From Trochalopteron elliotii (lineage: Eukaryota; Chordata; Aves; Passeriformes; Leiothrichidae): a DNA stretch of 64,000 bases. The position numbers and the translations under genes were made by a program. Under the pieces are notes generated by a model, which was given only the letters and a program-made list of their open reading frames with translations, did not search any database and was not told the origin of the DNA. The stretch covers positions 1,256,689 through 1,320,688 of the forward strand of contig JANPWX010000076.1 in the NCBI GenBank assembly GCA_024734555.1, in the 5' to 3' direction. This document shows, piece after piece, positions 38,601-51,178 of this stretch (its first letter is position 1; each line of letters begins with the position of its first letter).

Positions 38601-41586
38601 TTTTCTTGTAGGGTGATTTTTCCTTTATTTGGATTGTAGATTCTTCTTCCAATCTTTTGATTCCATCACTGCTTTTTACCTGCTTGATAATTTTGACATT
38701 TAAACAATGACAGTCATGATACAATATTCTTTTACACACAACCTATACTCTAGAATTTCTTTATTTCTTATAAGCCTATAGGACTTATGAATAGAAAGAT
38801 TTGGCAACACAGACTTCAGCAGTTGGTCTATTCATTTTTCTAGTAAGTAAAGCCAATCCATTGGCATGAGTTTTTTTGAATAACGATCAAGGCAATCTTC
38901 TATGTCTGCCATCCATCTCCAGCCCCTTGGGAGGCTATGACCCATCTCTCTAGGCTCTTCTGTGTGGAGTACAACCTACCATAATAATATCATGGATTAA
39001 GGGAGGAGGTCTGTCATATGCCTCCAGACACCTCATTTTGAAGATGCCACACGTAATTTTTCTGATGGATTTGATGGTTTAATATCACTGCAGGTTTTTT
39101 TCTGCAAGAGTTTCAAAACTACTTTATGCCATATTTTTAAGTTATGACCACTTAAAAGAAAAAAAGAAGCACAGTTAGTTTTCATAGGCAAGGAAGGCAT
39201 CTGAACTTTCAAAGGAAATTGTAAGCTACAACTCACCCAGACATCAATTCAGTTCCCTGATCTTAAATTCTCTTTCCAAGTCAGATTTCCTGAGAAAGGA
39301 AGAGAAACCGCCTCAGATCTCTCTCTGGTGGAGTGAGGAGATGACTCAGACACTGTACAGTACTTGTGTAGTGGCAAAACAGATTTTCTTTCTGCTTTGA
39401 AAGCTGAGTTCTCTGTTTAGGAGGGTAAGTTCAGTAGATAGCGCCAAGGATGCAGAACCTACACCCACTCTGAACTGTAGAAAGTCTTCTAATTAAGCAA
39501 AGGTTACTAGTTTATAGAACACTTATCCCTGTGTTTTTCTAAGAGTTGGATTTTTTTTTTTTAATCTCGTATTAGCATAAATTTTCTCAAATACTGCACA
39601 TCCTATGTTATTCTTCTGACTACTTCTGTCAACTTATCAACCTCCAGTGTGTGATACAGACATCTGAACATCCTCTGAGGGAATAGAGCTGGGGTTTGTA
39701 CTTCCCAGCACGTCCTTGGATTCCATTCAACTTTCTTTTTCCACTTATATTGGATGTGTAGAAAGATGTGTTGCAGCTGAATGAAGCACAGACTATCCTA
39801 CCTCTCTGGATACTCTTTGCCAAAATGGTAGGTAACAATAATGAAAGCAGAAGCTTCTAGAGGCAAACCTCACAAGGGAATCTTTCTATTGATTTCACCA
39901 CCCAATGAACTGTCATGTATCTATAACACAGGGTTTTTGTGCATATTTCTATTAAAATTTGCACCCAGTCCTTGTAAAATTTTAATTGCAGTTTAATTTT
40001 CCTGTTCAGGGCTTTTATAAGCATTTCCTAGTAGAAATACTTCTGTGATGTTTCGTATCACTGGAGTAATTTCTCAAGGAACATTTATTACATGTGAGCT
40101 ATAGCAACCAGGCGTTTATGAGACTTGCATATGACTCAGAGCTTGGAAGTACAGTTTTGTCCTTGTTACATCCTAAGAAAAATCTATTAACTTGTAGCAT
40201 TGCTTTCTCTAAATGTATATTCTTGTATATTTTACATACAGTATGAGTGAAATATTTAGACTACTACTAAAATAGTGTAACAACATAAAATTCTGGCAGA
40301 ATTCAGTTTTATGAAATGGAAGAGTTATTCATTAAGACATTGCTAATATTTTTAAAATTTCAGATAATTTAGAATGGATCCTTTAACCTGCTCTACTGAA
40401 GACTGGAGCTGGAATTTGTAAAAGGGAAAAACTAAAAATCCAGGTCAGACTCAGCACCAACTCATGCGCCAATGTTCCAAAGAGGTCTTGTTCATTTGTG
40501 GATGTAAGAAATCAAAACCCACAAATATCTGATGAATGTTTTGCAATCCTTATGGGTAGGCAGCAGTAAAAGAGGTGTGATAAATCAATAGAACAAATTG
40601 TCTGGCTGGTAATATGGCTTGCACTGTGCTGCTTCTCATTAGATGCAGCAGCAATTGCAGAAAAGCTATTACAGCATTCAGCACTGTTAATGAGATGTAC
40701 TACCACAATTAGTCTGCTGACAGAGTATACAGTTCGCAACTGGGTTACCCTAAAACATTTTTACATGTAAGAGAATTTAGCAAAGACAAATTTCTGATAG
40801 CTACCAACTCTTGAAAACTTTCCTAAAATATTTGTTGTAGTCTGACACAAACATCACCTTTGAAATCTGGCTCTGCTTCAGATAAACCTGATCATAGTAA
40901 GATCCAAAGCCAGTGTTTTATTGGTACTTAAGCCAATGCATTTGATAGGTTCCTTGATTATTTCCCTGAAGCTCAATATCAAATCCAAGTGTTGGTTGGA
41001 CAAAGTGCCAGTTTCTAAATATTTTTCTGAAAAACCATTAAGGAGTTTATTTGGCACGTCACTGTTTAGACAGGTTTGCATCTCACAATGGTTCCTAGTT
41101 TGAAGACTACAATCTATAACCTGGGTACTGAAAAAGGGACATACATGAGACAGAAGAACGTTGATATTTCAGGGTTTTTTTTATATGGAATATCATTAAG
41201 GAAATGTCAGGAAAATTAATTCCATGAAATTCAAAGTGCTTATCTTAGTATATCTGTACTTTTAAAACGTTTTGATTTAAAAATAGCTTCCTACTTGTTT
41301 CAAGTAGTGTTAAGGAATGTTTGGATTCTGATCTCTAGGTGTGAAGCTAAAACCTGATACAGCGTTTTGCGGTATTTCTCCATGGAGACATTCAGGTGTC
41401 TCTATCCATATCTGAAGATTTCCAGTAGATTAATGTTTTTCTTTTAAACACAGAAATCAATGATTTTTGAAATTCACATAGATTTCCTTTTCCAGTCTGT
41501 GTTTTATTTTTTGATAGTCATTGCACTAACCATACCATGCTACACAACATTCTTACTCTGTTTTCCTATTTTTGCTGAAAACATCT
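35661..41586. other. Intronic DNA with no recognisable element
   Basis: This is AT-rich sequence. At 38227-38565 two antiparallel frames of 82-95 codons overlap with locally raised CpG. I do not recognise either product. Confidence 0.5.
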
Positions 41587-41835
41587 GGGCCCCGAGGGCT
41601 CCTCAAGTCCTGACTGGCCCCTGTCCCAGCATTGTTGGGGCCCCTGCCCTCAGCAATGCTGCAGCAGAGCTGGACTCCAACTCCCCACAGCTCTGCCCTG
41701 GTCCCTGCTGAGCTGGGCTCACCTGTGGGACCATGTCCCAGCCTTGGGAGATGGACCCTGGCTTCCAGGCCACCCCAGGGGAGCAAGTGCTGCTGCTGGC
41801 CCCTCCCCTGCTCCCCAGGAGAAAGTGTACCCTGC
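41587..41835. other. Unidentified GC-rich block
   Basis: About 250 bp rich in C and G, with repeated CTGCCCT, CCCAGC and GCTGCTG cores, begins and ends abruptly in AT-rich intron. It opens an 87-101-codon frame on each strand, with no recognisable product. It may be a decayed LTR or another mobile fragment. It is unlikely to be the proline/RG-rich KHDRBS2 exon, because no RG-rich frame with splice sites is present. Confidence 0.4.
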
Positions 41836-42029
41836 TGTTCTACAGTCATTATAAACACGCCACCCTCTTTCTTTCTCTGCAGTATTAGCTTTTAAAAATG
41901 CAAGAGTAACTCCATCTCCTTCATTCAGCTGTTCAAGATGCTCATACCTACCACATGGATGTCTCAGTGCCTGACAACCTTCCAGACAGATAAACCCCAA
42001 CACCTACATCAGTGTTAGTTTTCACAGGT

Positions 42030-42350
42030 TGAATCTTCTGCCTCCTCTCCGTTCTTCCCCTGAGCTCACCTAGTCTCACCTACAGTGTCATCCCTCCTTG
42101 GCCAAGGGTCTCTGGCTCAGCTTCCAACTCTCCTTACAGAGACTGCTCCTGCTCCTTCTGGCTGTCCTGTCTTCCATTACCAGCTACTGCTCCTTGTTTA
42201 TGGGTGTATCAGGAGACTTGCCCAGATCATGCCACTTCTGTGCCCGTGTATCTTCACCACCTTCTCCATCCTGCTGATCAGCTCCAGCCCTGGCTGGCTT
42301 GGCAGCTGTTTCCTCACTACATTTTCCTACTCTTGCTCCTAAACAAAACC
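42030..42350. other. Unidentified C/T-rich, GC-raised block
   Basis: This is pyrimidine-biased sequence on the plus strand, with recurring CTGCTCCT and CTTCCA words. An 85-codon hydrophobic frame (42085-42342) is probably a composition effect. It may belong with the block at 41587-41835 as one decayed insertion. Confidence 0.35.
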
Positions 42351-45300
42351 ACATCATCCACACAGCTTTTTCCTTGAGTCACACCGGCACTACACTCGGA
42401 ACACTGCAGAGCATTCTTCACTCCTTTTATTTAATCCAAACTGAAGAGTCTGAAAAATCAAATACTTCTTTTGAATTCAAGTTTTAATATGTTTTAGGAG
42501 AAAATGTAATACAAGGGAACACTACAATCCTTCCACCAAAAACCCAGCAAAACAAACCACATACATACACCCATGCAGAACAAAGAGCCAATAAACTTTA
42601 GCTATTCCCAAGGAAACTCCAGCAAAGTCCTTCTACCCTGTTCTATTGCCTCAACAGGAATTAAAAAATGTCAAAATACCTGCTGACTTCCTTTGGTTCC
42701 TTAATTACAATTTTGATATTAGAAGCATGAGATTGCTGAACATGCATGAACAGCATGTAGGTCACAGCAATAGGGCATTATGATTTATCCCTGATACATT
42801 GCTGGTTTGCAAGATGTTTTGGAGGAATCTTTCAAACAGAAAGAAAGGACTCAGTAAAAAGCTTGATCCCTTTTGTGAACATCACATGAAATAAATAAAA
42901 TGGATTAGTCTGCTTTTAATATATTTAGCTTGATTTTTTTTCCTCAGGCAGCTTATCTTCCCCTTTAAAAAAGAAAAGGCAGCTAGGGTCAATTACTAAC
43001 TAGGGTAAAATATTACCTATAATTTGTAGACAAAACAAACTAATTCAAGTAATTTTGTACACAGGACTACGAAATCTCACTCTAACCTTTACTTGGATTT
43101 ACAACTCATTGGTGCACAATAAGTACAGCCTCCTCCTAATGAAGCTGAGTCTTTATATTTTTAACACTAATTTGGAAAACCAATTAACTCTGGCTCTATT
43201 GAACAACTTGAACAGGAAATAAATCAAATGTTAAAACATTGGTGAAGAGCCAGACTTTCTGTAATTAGAGTACTGATGTACCCAAGGCTGACTATGTGGT
43301 GTGCAGCATTATGGATTGACAACTTCAACCATCCAAAGCAATTAAAACTGTACATTCCCCTTGCTACACATGCTAGCATCTAGCAAAACCACTGTATGAT
43401 ATTTACCCTTCAAATTTGGGTTCAAGTTCATTATGATTTATATGAAGCATAATATTCTTTTTTCAATCTAGAAAACTGAGACAGTTTTACGGTTTTAAAT
43501 TACATTCAATATGAATATTCTGCAGGAAATGTACAATCTGTTAGGTGGGTGGCAGCATAAATTTCCTAGACAGCATTAACAGGTTCACTGACCACATGCA
43601 ATGTTTTGAAAGAAACTGGAATTTATTGTGGCAAGCCTTAACACGTGTTTTAAAATTACTTTCTTTGCTCTCCCACATTACTTGAATGCACAACGAAAAG
43701 GTTTATTAAATCTCAGGAATAAAAAGCAGTTGTTCAGTATTTCTCCAAGTGTTTAGTATTACCTCTAAACTTTCATTATTTGGACTTTTCCTACCTATAA
43801 AGAAAAGCAGTTGTGGGAATAAAGTGAAACACATACTTTCCTCATGACTCTGCTCCCATTGACTGTCAGGGATTCTGATTTGGCTTAGTTGGTGGTCTGA
43901 ATTGTTCACCTGTCCCTGAAGTGTAGACAAAAACAACCCCAAGACACTAAGATAGGTGTCTATAATGATAGGGTCTACGTAAAATCTTTATACAATCCCT
44001 AATAATTTAAACATGAAGCAAAGTGTGTAACATATATTTACTACATTCAGTACACAATTTCTTGCTGTGCATGTATTTCATCTTGAATACCAGATACAAA
44101 TCTCAGTTAAAGACAATACAGGTGTTAATAAATTCTTAGTAAAAAACCACGTGACCTGCAAGTTGCATTCTAGAGAAACTTCTCACAGTGACAATACAGT
44201 GCTTCCACAAACTATTTCAAGCATTGGAGTTAAAAACAGAGAAATAAATTTCATTAAGTGGCTGAAAAAATCTCTATAGATGAAATACCTTCCAAAATTC
44301 ATGCTCAGGCTTGTGGTGACTACTATAATTAAATATAAATGTGAGAAATCTGTGGGTCTATACATGGTATATGAGTGCCTGATAGCACGAAGCTCCCTCT
44401 CAAGGGCCATTACCATGCTGGTGTACTTGGACTGTGAAGTGCTCAGAGAGCCTCGACAGGTTTCAGGGTTCCAAGCAGTTGTTGAGTTTCCAAGGGAAAG
44501 AGTAAAATTCTCTGTCAGCCTTAGCAACAAACTCTGGAAATGGAGGACTAGTCCTTGCCCCGGAACTGCAGCTGGATTAAACACTTCTTCAAAAAGTGGC
44601 TGCAAGCACTTTTGGTAAATTTATCAAGCTGGGGATGGTACCCTGTGCCAGGAAGATAATAAACAGAACACTCAACAGTAAAGAAATTCATTTAGAAGCC
44701 CATTTGATGCAATCTCAGTAGGTTTCAGAGTGCGCTGCAAATGAAAACATAATTAAAGTTTTGAAAAAGAGTAAGAGAAGAGTAAATATTATCCAGGTTT
44801 ATAGCAGTAGTAAAGACCTAGAGTAGATATGTTCTAATATGTTCTATTCACTGGTTCAGTGAATTGGACAGGCATTCAGGTACAGGCAACTAGATGCACC
44901 AATTACACCTGATTCACATTCTCTGTAGTTTCTGTGTCATTACTGGTACTATATGATTACCAAATCTTATATTTGTTTATTTTTAATACAGCTGGTGTAA
45001 TTCAGAGCAGCTTTGATAGTCTTAGCTTTGGTTACTTGAAAATGAATGAGCAAGCTGCTCATATCCTCCCTAGGGAATGAAGAAGCCAAAGGGTCTAGGG
45101 ACACTTGCTGGGAAAATTTCAGCTGGTAGTTCCTTTAGCACTTGAACAAACCAAGGTATCAAATTATTTTTTTAGAGCCTGCTACAATGTTTGCATGGGT
45201 AAATATAGGCAATCTCATTTCAAATATCTTGAAGGCACTAGTAGATATTTAAGATACAGCATAAAAAGGGAAAGACCTTTTGATACATGATTAGATCTAC

Positions 45301-48300
45301 CCTGTCTTACAGCTAGATGCCCCTCCTATGAATAAATCTCACTGAAGTCCTAAAAAGAGACGCCCTCCTTCTGACCACAAATCACACACATGTATTCAAA
45401 GCTGAAAATACTTTATCAGTCATTCGTGACTAGAAGACAAAACCAGGCTTCAGAAGCTTTAAACACTGCAATTATTAATACTAGAAACTATTTATACAAG
45501 GTAAGAAACTTGCCTAGCAGAATAAGATTTTATTTCTGAGAAGACTGGACAAATATGGATAAATAAGATAGCAGATGAAACTAGAAGTATATGCAAAAAG
45601 CTTTTTTGAAGACATAAAGTATTTCAGATTTTTCTTCCATGTACTTTACTGAAATGATCAAGGAACCTAAGCAGCAAGACTTGATTCCTCTTTTCACAGT
45701 CTGTAGCTGAACATTATATACATATATAAATGATCCAGCTGTTCTATGTACAGCTGTTTTGCCTGTGGGCAGCAGAGTTTTCTCCATGTTTTCTGCATGC
45801 TACGTGATTATTGCACAGAGATGTAATATTTCTGGCATTTAATTTTAATGAAATTTTCCTTTGCTAAGAGACCACAGACATTTTTGGACCGTTTAGCTTA
45901 TTTTGAACTCACTTTGATCAGAAACCTTCCATAAGTTTTGAGTATCACTTTCTTTCTTAATATTCAGAATCTCCTTTTTCTGATAGCTCAGCCTCCAAAA
46001 AAGATCAACTGTCTGCAAGTAAATAAAGAAAAAAGTTAATTGTAATAATTTTGCTAACATAACCACTGATGCAAATAATACTGATTATTTCACAGACTTT
46101 TTGTATCTGATATTCATACTTATTTAGTATTTAAATAGTAAGTTCTCCTGCAGACTAAACTCAAGTGTTATTTTCTTAAGCAGCAACTATATAATCTGTG
46201 AGAATTTTATGTGCTTAACTCTTAAATTTAAGACAAATTTAACATTTATCCTTTCAACTGCATTTTTTCATGTATTGAAATAATAAAAACCCCTAAATAT
46301 TCTGTGTCTCATTTTTATCCTTCAGTGCATGATCTGCCCTGAGACAGCAAAAATAATTATAAGGTTTTTTATTATTTAGTAGCTCATCTATAGTAACTAC
46401 TTGAATTACTGCCTGAACACTACTAGGCAAAAAGTGAAAACCTAACTTATTTTGTATGCCCTTGCACTCCCAGTTTAAGGAGGAAATCATTAACACTATT
46501 TTTTTTAGACTATGCCTCATTGTAACTTTAGTTAAAATCTTTGTCCACTGAAAGACATTTTAGTTTCCCTTTATTTATTTTTTTACTTCTTGTTCTTGGT
46601 TATTGAAATTCATTAGTTTTGACAAAGGCACAGAATATTTCCTCTTAGCTTTAGGTATGTGACTGCAATACTTAGTTTCAAAGCACTGTTTTACATACCT
46701 TGTACTCTTCACTGAGAAAAAATGGAATTTTCACACATAATTTGGCCCATGTAAGATGTGATTTGCTTTTCTGTGGAGTTGCTATGGAAACATATCTATT
46801 CATCTAAATATGGGCTCAGAAATGTTAAAAAAAAAAAAGACTCACAAGGATAATTACCAAAAATCACTATCAAAATAAAAAAGATGCAACAACAGTCACA
46901 GGACTTTATCTTTTGCAGTATTATTCAGTATTTTATTTAATTACTTGGGTGGAGTTATTAAATATACAATTGCATAGATGACTTCAAGATGGAATCGTAA
47001 TGCAAATACGTTGAAAATTCAAATTTATAACTTGAAATTCATCTTGATATATTTGACATAATGTTTAAAATTTGTTGGCTAAAGACTTCAGGTTTCTGTA
47101 ATTATAGCTGCTTAAGCAAAAGATCATGTACAATATCTGGCATCTAAACTATTTAGGCTTCACTCTTCTCAGAAATATTTTCTCAGAGTTACTATTTTTG
47201 CCTTTTCTCCTATTTCATTTGTACGCACTATTTTATTGCTGATTTCAAGAAAAGAAGCAGAAAATGGCTGTTATGGCAGATGTAGGAATACCACCACAAA
47301 TACTATGACTTAGAGGAAAAAGAGGAGGAAAAGCAGTAAGAAACAGAAGCATGTGAGAAGTACTCTCATGAAAGATGCAATATAAAACATAATGCCCTTA
47401 AAAGCAAAGATAAGATTTTTCCAATTAATATGAAAGTATAGAGAGAAGAGGAAAGGATTCAAGCAGTGGGATGATATTGTTGAAGATGCTACAATATTTA
47501 TTAAAAGGATAAGCAAAGCAAATCCAATTTTAACTTGTACCATATTGCTGAATGAATTAAACTCATGTAGCAAAATACATTATCCAGAATGTCTGTTGCA
47601 AAAAATTATTAATTCAATTCACATTTAATATATGAGCAAGAGAAGCTGATTTAAAATAAAGAATAACTTATGAATCGATGTTTTAAGTTATGTTTTACCA
47701 TTTTTCTTTGGTATGTGGGAAATGACTAGAACTTCTATTAGAGTTTGCACCTCTTTTCACGATGGAACTACAAACACACATTAAAAAGAACCCCTTTCAC
47801 TCTTTTACAAAAAAATGTAGAAACATTTAAAATTATAACCAAAATGTGGGAAAGATAGAGAAATCTCAGCTGAAGCAATTTCAGCAAATTTTTATGATGT
47901 GGTTTAATGTCACAAAAAATGTCTGTAAGACACTAAAGAAGAAATGGAGCAAATAAAATTCAAAAGATGAGAGAGGTAAAAAAAAATCAAAGAAGGGGAA
48001 GTATAAAGAAGCATCAATAGAAAAGACAAGGAAAAAAAAGAACGATTGATATTGTTAATATTTACTTCTATTCTTTTAGAACTTTAGATTCATATTTGAG
48101 ATAACTGGAATAGCTCAAACCTTACAACATATAGTGCAACAGAACTTAGAGCATGACCTTCACCCTAACGAAGAGAATGACATTAAAAAGAAATATTTTT
48201 TTTCTTTAATGTGAAACCAGAAGTTGAAGAATAGACAATATTTACTCTCCATGAGGGCCATAAGGCAACAGGTCGATGGATCAAGGGAAATAAATGGAGC

Positions 48301-49556
48301 CACACCACTTAGTGGTATTTTAAAGAGCTAATCAGACACAGCACTTGATCTCCTGAAGTAGATTGTAATTTTATCTGAACAGGAAGATCAAGAGCAAATC
48401 TAGAGAAAAAATCAGGGGGGAAAAAAAAAGCTTCCTTAAATTTTGTTTAATAGTGGTAGTGGGCAGGACTTTGATTTATATTTCTAGATTATTCACCCTA
48501 CCTAGCATGCCCCAAGTGAAACTACACTATTGCTCATTACAGTCACTGAAGAAAATCAACTCTTGAACCATGGTAAGTGACTAAAGGCATAAGGGATGAA
48601 TTGGGACAGCTGTACCCTCTCCACCACCAGCTGAGGAGACCAGGGAGACAGAATGACTGCGTGTCTGCAGGTAGAAAGGCCTCAGACAGACGTTTAGTGC
48701 CCAAGATATGATTGGAAGAGTGTGCCCTCAAGTTATTTATCCCGAATCATCCCAGACCAGAATTAATGAAGTCAAGAGAGCTGCTATGAACAAAAAAAAG
48801 GACACTGAAGGTAATTTCTAAATAGGCTTATCCATAGGGAACACAAATGGTGTATTTGTGCAGATTTTTCAAACATTTCCACTGAATTTCAGAGTAGTTT
48901 CATGATTCTATGATTTAAAATAATCAAGCATATCAGATGTTGACTGTGAGGTTTATATCAAAAGCTAATTTTTTTCACAGAGTTAAGACAATGCCTATTT
49001 TTCAAAATAAATCACCTTTATCACAGCCTATAAAATACACTTAGAATTCATGAGTATCTTTGGCATTTAAATTTAATTACCAAATTAGTGATGGGCCATT
49101 TTCTCAAGGTTGTAGCACCACAACCATACACAATGCTGACATGATGTTTTCTAAAAGTGCTTTTCACAATGACCCATTATTGGGCTATTTACTGATGAGT
49201 TATTTCAATGTCTTGCGAATATTCAGTTATATTTTAAGTGGATTTTTAAAAATCTAAATTCATTGCCTTTTGGAAACAATAATATTTTCAGTAATTTCAT
49301 GAATGTACAAAATTACTTGTATTTTAGAACTTGTCTGCTCTTTGGAAAATGCAATCAGCAATTTTAGGCTGTTGTAATACCCACAACAGACTAGAAGAGC
49401 TTATCGAACAACCTGTGGAATTTCTCCACTGTAATTATTAGTCATCTATCCAAAATGGTTGGACCATAAACCACACATAGAGAAAGTGGAAATTAAATGC
49501 CATTAAGTATCAAAATAAAGAATGACTTGGAAAACCCACCAACTGTTCTTGTTATT
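42351..49556. other. Intronic DNA with no recognisable element
   Basis: This is AT-rich sequence without named repeats. Two long antiparallel frames overlap at 44183-44618 (see findings). A short perfect hairpin (ATTCACTG-GTT-CAGTGAAT) lies at 44846-44864. Confidence 0.5.
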
Positions 49557-50490
49557 TGTGATAAATTGGGTTTGCCTGGACAGGTTTTGGCAAGCAGGGA
49601 AAGCTGCAGGCAGGGGTGACCTCTGCAAGAAGTTGCCAGAAGCTTCCTCCATGTCTGACAGAGCCAATCCCAGCTGGGTTCAAAACAGCCTTGTCACTGG
49701 ACAAGGCAAACCATCTGACTGGGGGATAACAGAGTTAGGAAGGGGAAGAACCCAGGAACTGCAGTTAGAGAGACAGGAGTGAGACTTTGTGACAGAAAGA
49801 CACTCCAAGGTCAGTGCAGAAGAAGGGGCAGGAGGTGCTCCAGGTGCCAGAGCTGAGATTCCTCTTGCAGCCCATGGAGGACCCTATGCTGGAGCAGGAG
49901 GATGCCCAAAGGAGGCTGTGACCCATGGGAAGCCCAGTCCATGGAGATGAGCCCACTCTGGAGCAAGTTTGCTGGCAGGATTTGTCCCCCATGGGGACTC
50001 ACACTGGAGCAGGCTGTTTCTGAAGGACTGCACACCATGGAGGGACCATCCTGGAGCAGTTTGTGAAGAACTGCAGCATGTGGGATGGATTCATGTTGGA
50101 AAAGTTCATGGAGTGCTGTCTCCCATGGGAGGGACCCCACACTGGAGCAGGGGAAGAGTGTGGAGAATCCTTCCCCTGAGGAGGAACCAGGGGATGTGAT
50201 GAACTGACTACAACCCACATTCCCCATACCTCTGCATAGGTTGGAGGGAAGAGGTTTGAGACTGAAGTTGAGCTTGGGAAGAAGGGAGGAGTGAAAGGAT
50301 GGTGTTTTAAGATTTGGTTTTATTTCTCATAGTCTTACTCTGATTTGATTAATAAATTGTTTTTCCCAAAGTCAGCCCTGTTTTGTCTGTGACAGTAACT
50401 GGTGAATGATCTCTCCCTGCCCTTTATCCCAGCCCATGAGCCTTTCATTATTGTTTCCCTCCCCTGTCCAGAGGAGGAGTGATAAGAGTA
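49557..50490 (+). mobile_element. Solo-LTR-like remnant of an avian endogenous retrovirus
   Basis: The block starts TGTGATAAATTGGGTTTGCC and follows a long bird LTR that I recognise by content. It has a CTTCCTCCATGTCTGACAGA segment, a core with five spaced copies of CCATGG...CTGGAGCA, AGGGAGGAGTGAAAGGATGG, a GTTTTAAGATTTGGTTTTAT stretch, the AATAAA signal at about 50350, and a downstream CCTGTCCAGAGGAGGAGTGA. The canonical last tens of bases seem to be missing. No internal retroviral gene adjoins it, so it is a solo or truncated LTR. The ERVL class is a suspicion only. It is antisense to KHDRBS2. Confidence 0.8.
49870..50155 (+). repeat. Degenerate internal repeat of the LTR (CCATGG...CTGGAGCA units)
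   Basis: The motif pair CCATGG and CTGGAGCA recurs about five times at irregular spacing of roughly 30-65 bp. It looks like an old minisatellite-type expansion inside the LTR. Confidence 0.75.
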
Positions 50491-51125
50491 CTGACAGAAA
50501 ATACTACGTACTGATGTGCATTTGAAGAAATAAAAGCATTCCCAAAGAATGCATCAGACAGACTCAGCAGCCAAAAATTGTCACTGACAGGTAGGCTGAA
50601 GTTAGGAAGAAAATTACATTGGATGGTATAGTTGACAATATATTAGCAACAATTCCTGTAGCCTGTGCTGCATGAGAAACAGAATTAAGGTGAAAACCAT
50701 GAAAAACATTTTCCTGAACAAAAAGGACAAATTCTCTGAAAGTCATAGGGGGAAGAAAAAAAGAGCTACTAGGGAGTTGTTTTGAAAATCTCAAGTCCTC
50801 CAGGCTGTAAGAATTCTGGTTCACTGCGTGACACTTTCCTTGAGGACACATGTACTGGCAGTTTTCTCAATGCAGTACTCAGGTCATCTGAGGCAGTGAA
50901 ATCACTTATGCATTGGAGGAGCCTCAGCTCTCCCCTGTAGACAGCTGTGATAAACAAGATTAATGTCTTTTCACAACAAGAAAAAATACCTTCAAACCTT
51001 GACTTTTCAAAAGAGTCTATCACTAATTTAAAAAGTGGGTTAGCAAGATAAGTAGCACCTGGGCAGTAGGGTTAATAACAAAAATGCCCACATGGTGAAA
51101 GGAATTCCAGCCACTAAACAGACCT

Positions 51126-51178
51126 GATAGCTGGTATATAGAGTACCATTATATAGATAGTTGGTATATAGGATACCA
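51126..51178 (+). repeat. Two-copy direct repeat, 30-bp period
   Basis: GATAGCTGGTATATAGAGTA and GATAGTTGGTATATAGGATA, each followed by CCA, start at 51126 and 51156. Each unit is itself an imperfect palindrome (TGGTA...TACCA). Confidence 0.85.

Noticed and set aside
41553..41895. GC-rich block as the proline/RG-rich KHDRBS2 exon
   Set aside because: Neither strand gives the RG-rich or TQETYG-like sequence expected of that exon, and no phase-compatible splice pair is evident on the minus strand.
49811..50227. 138-codon minus-strand frame with Ser/His/Gly-rich repeats
   Set aside because: It is the antisense of the repeated CCATGG...CTGGAGCA section of the LTR.
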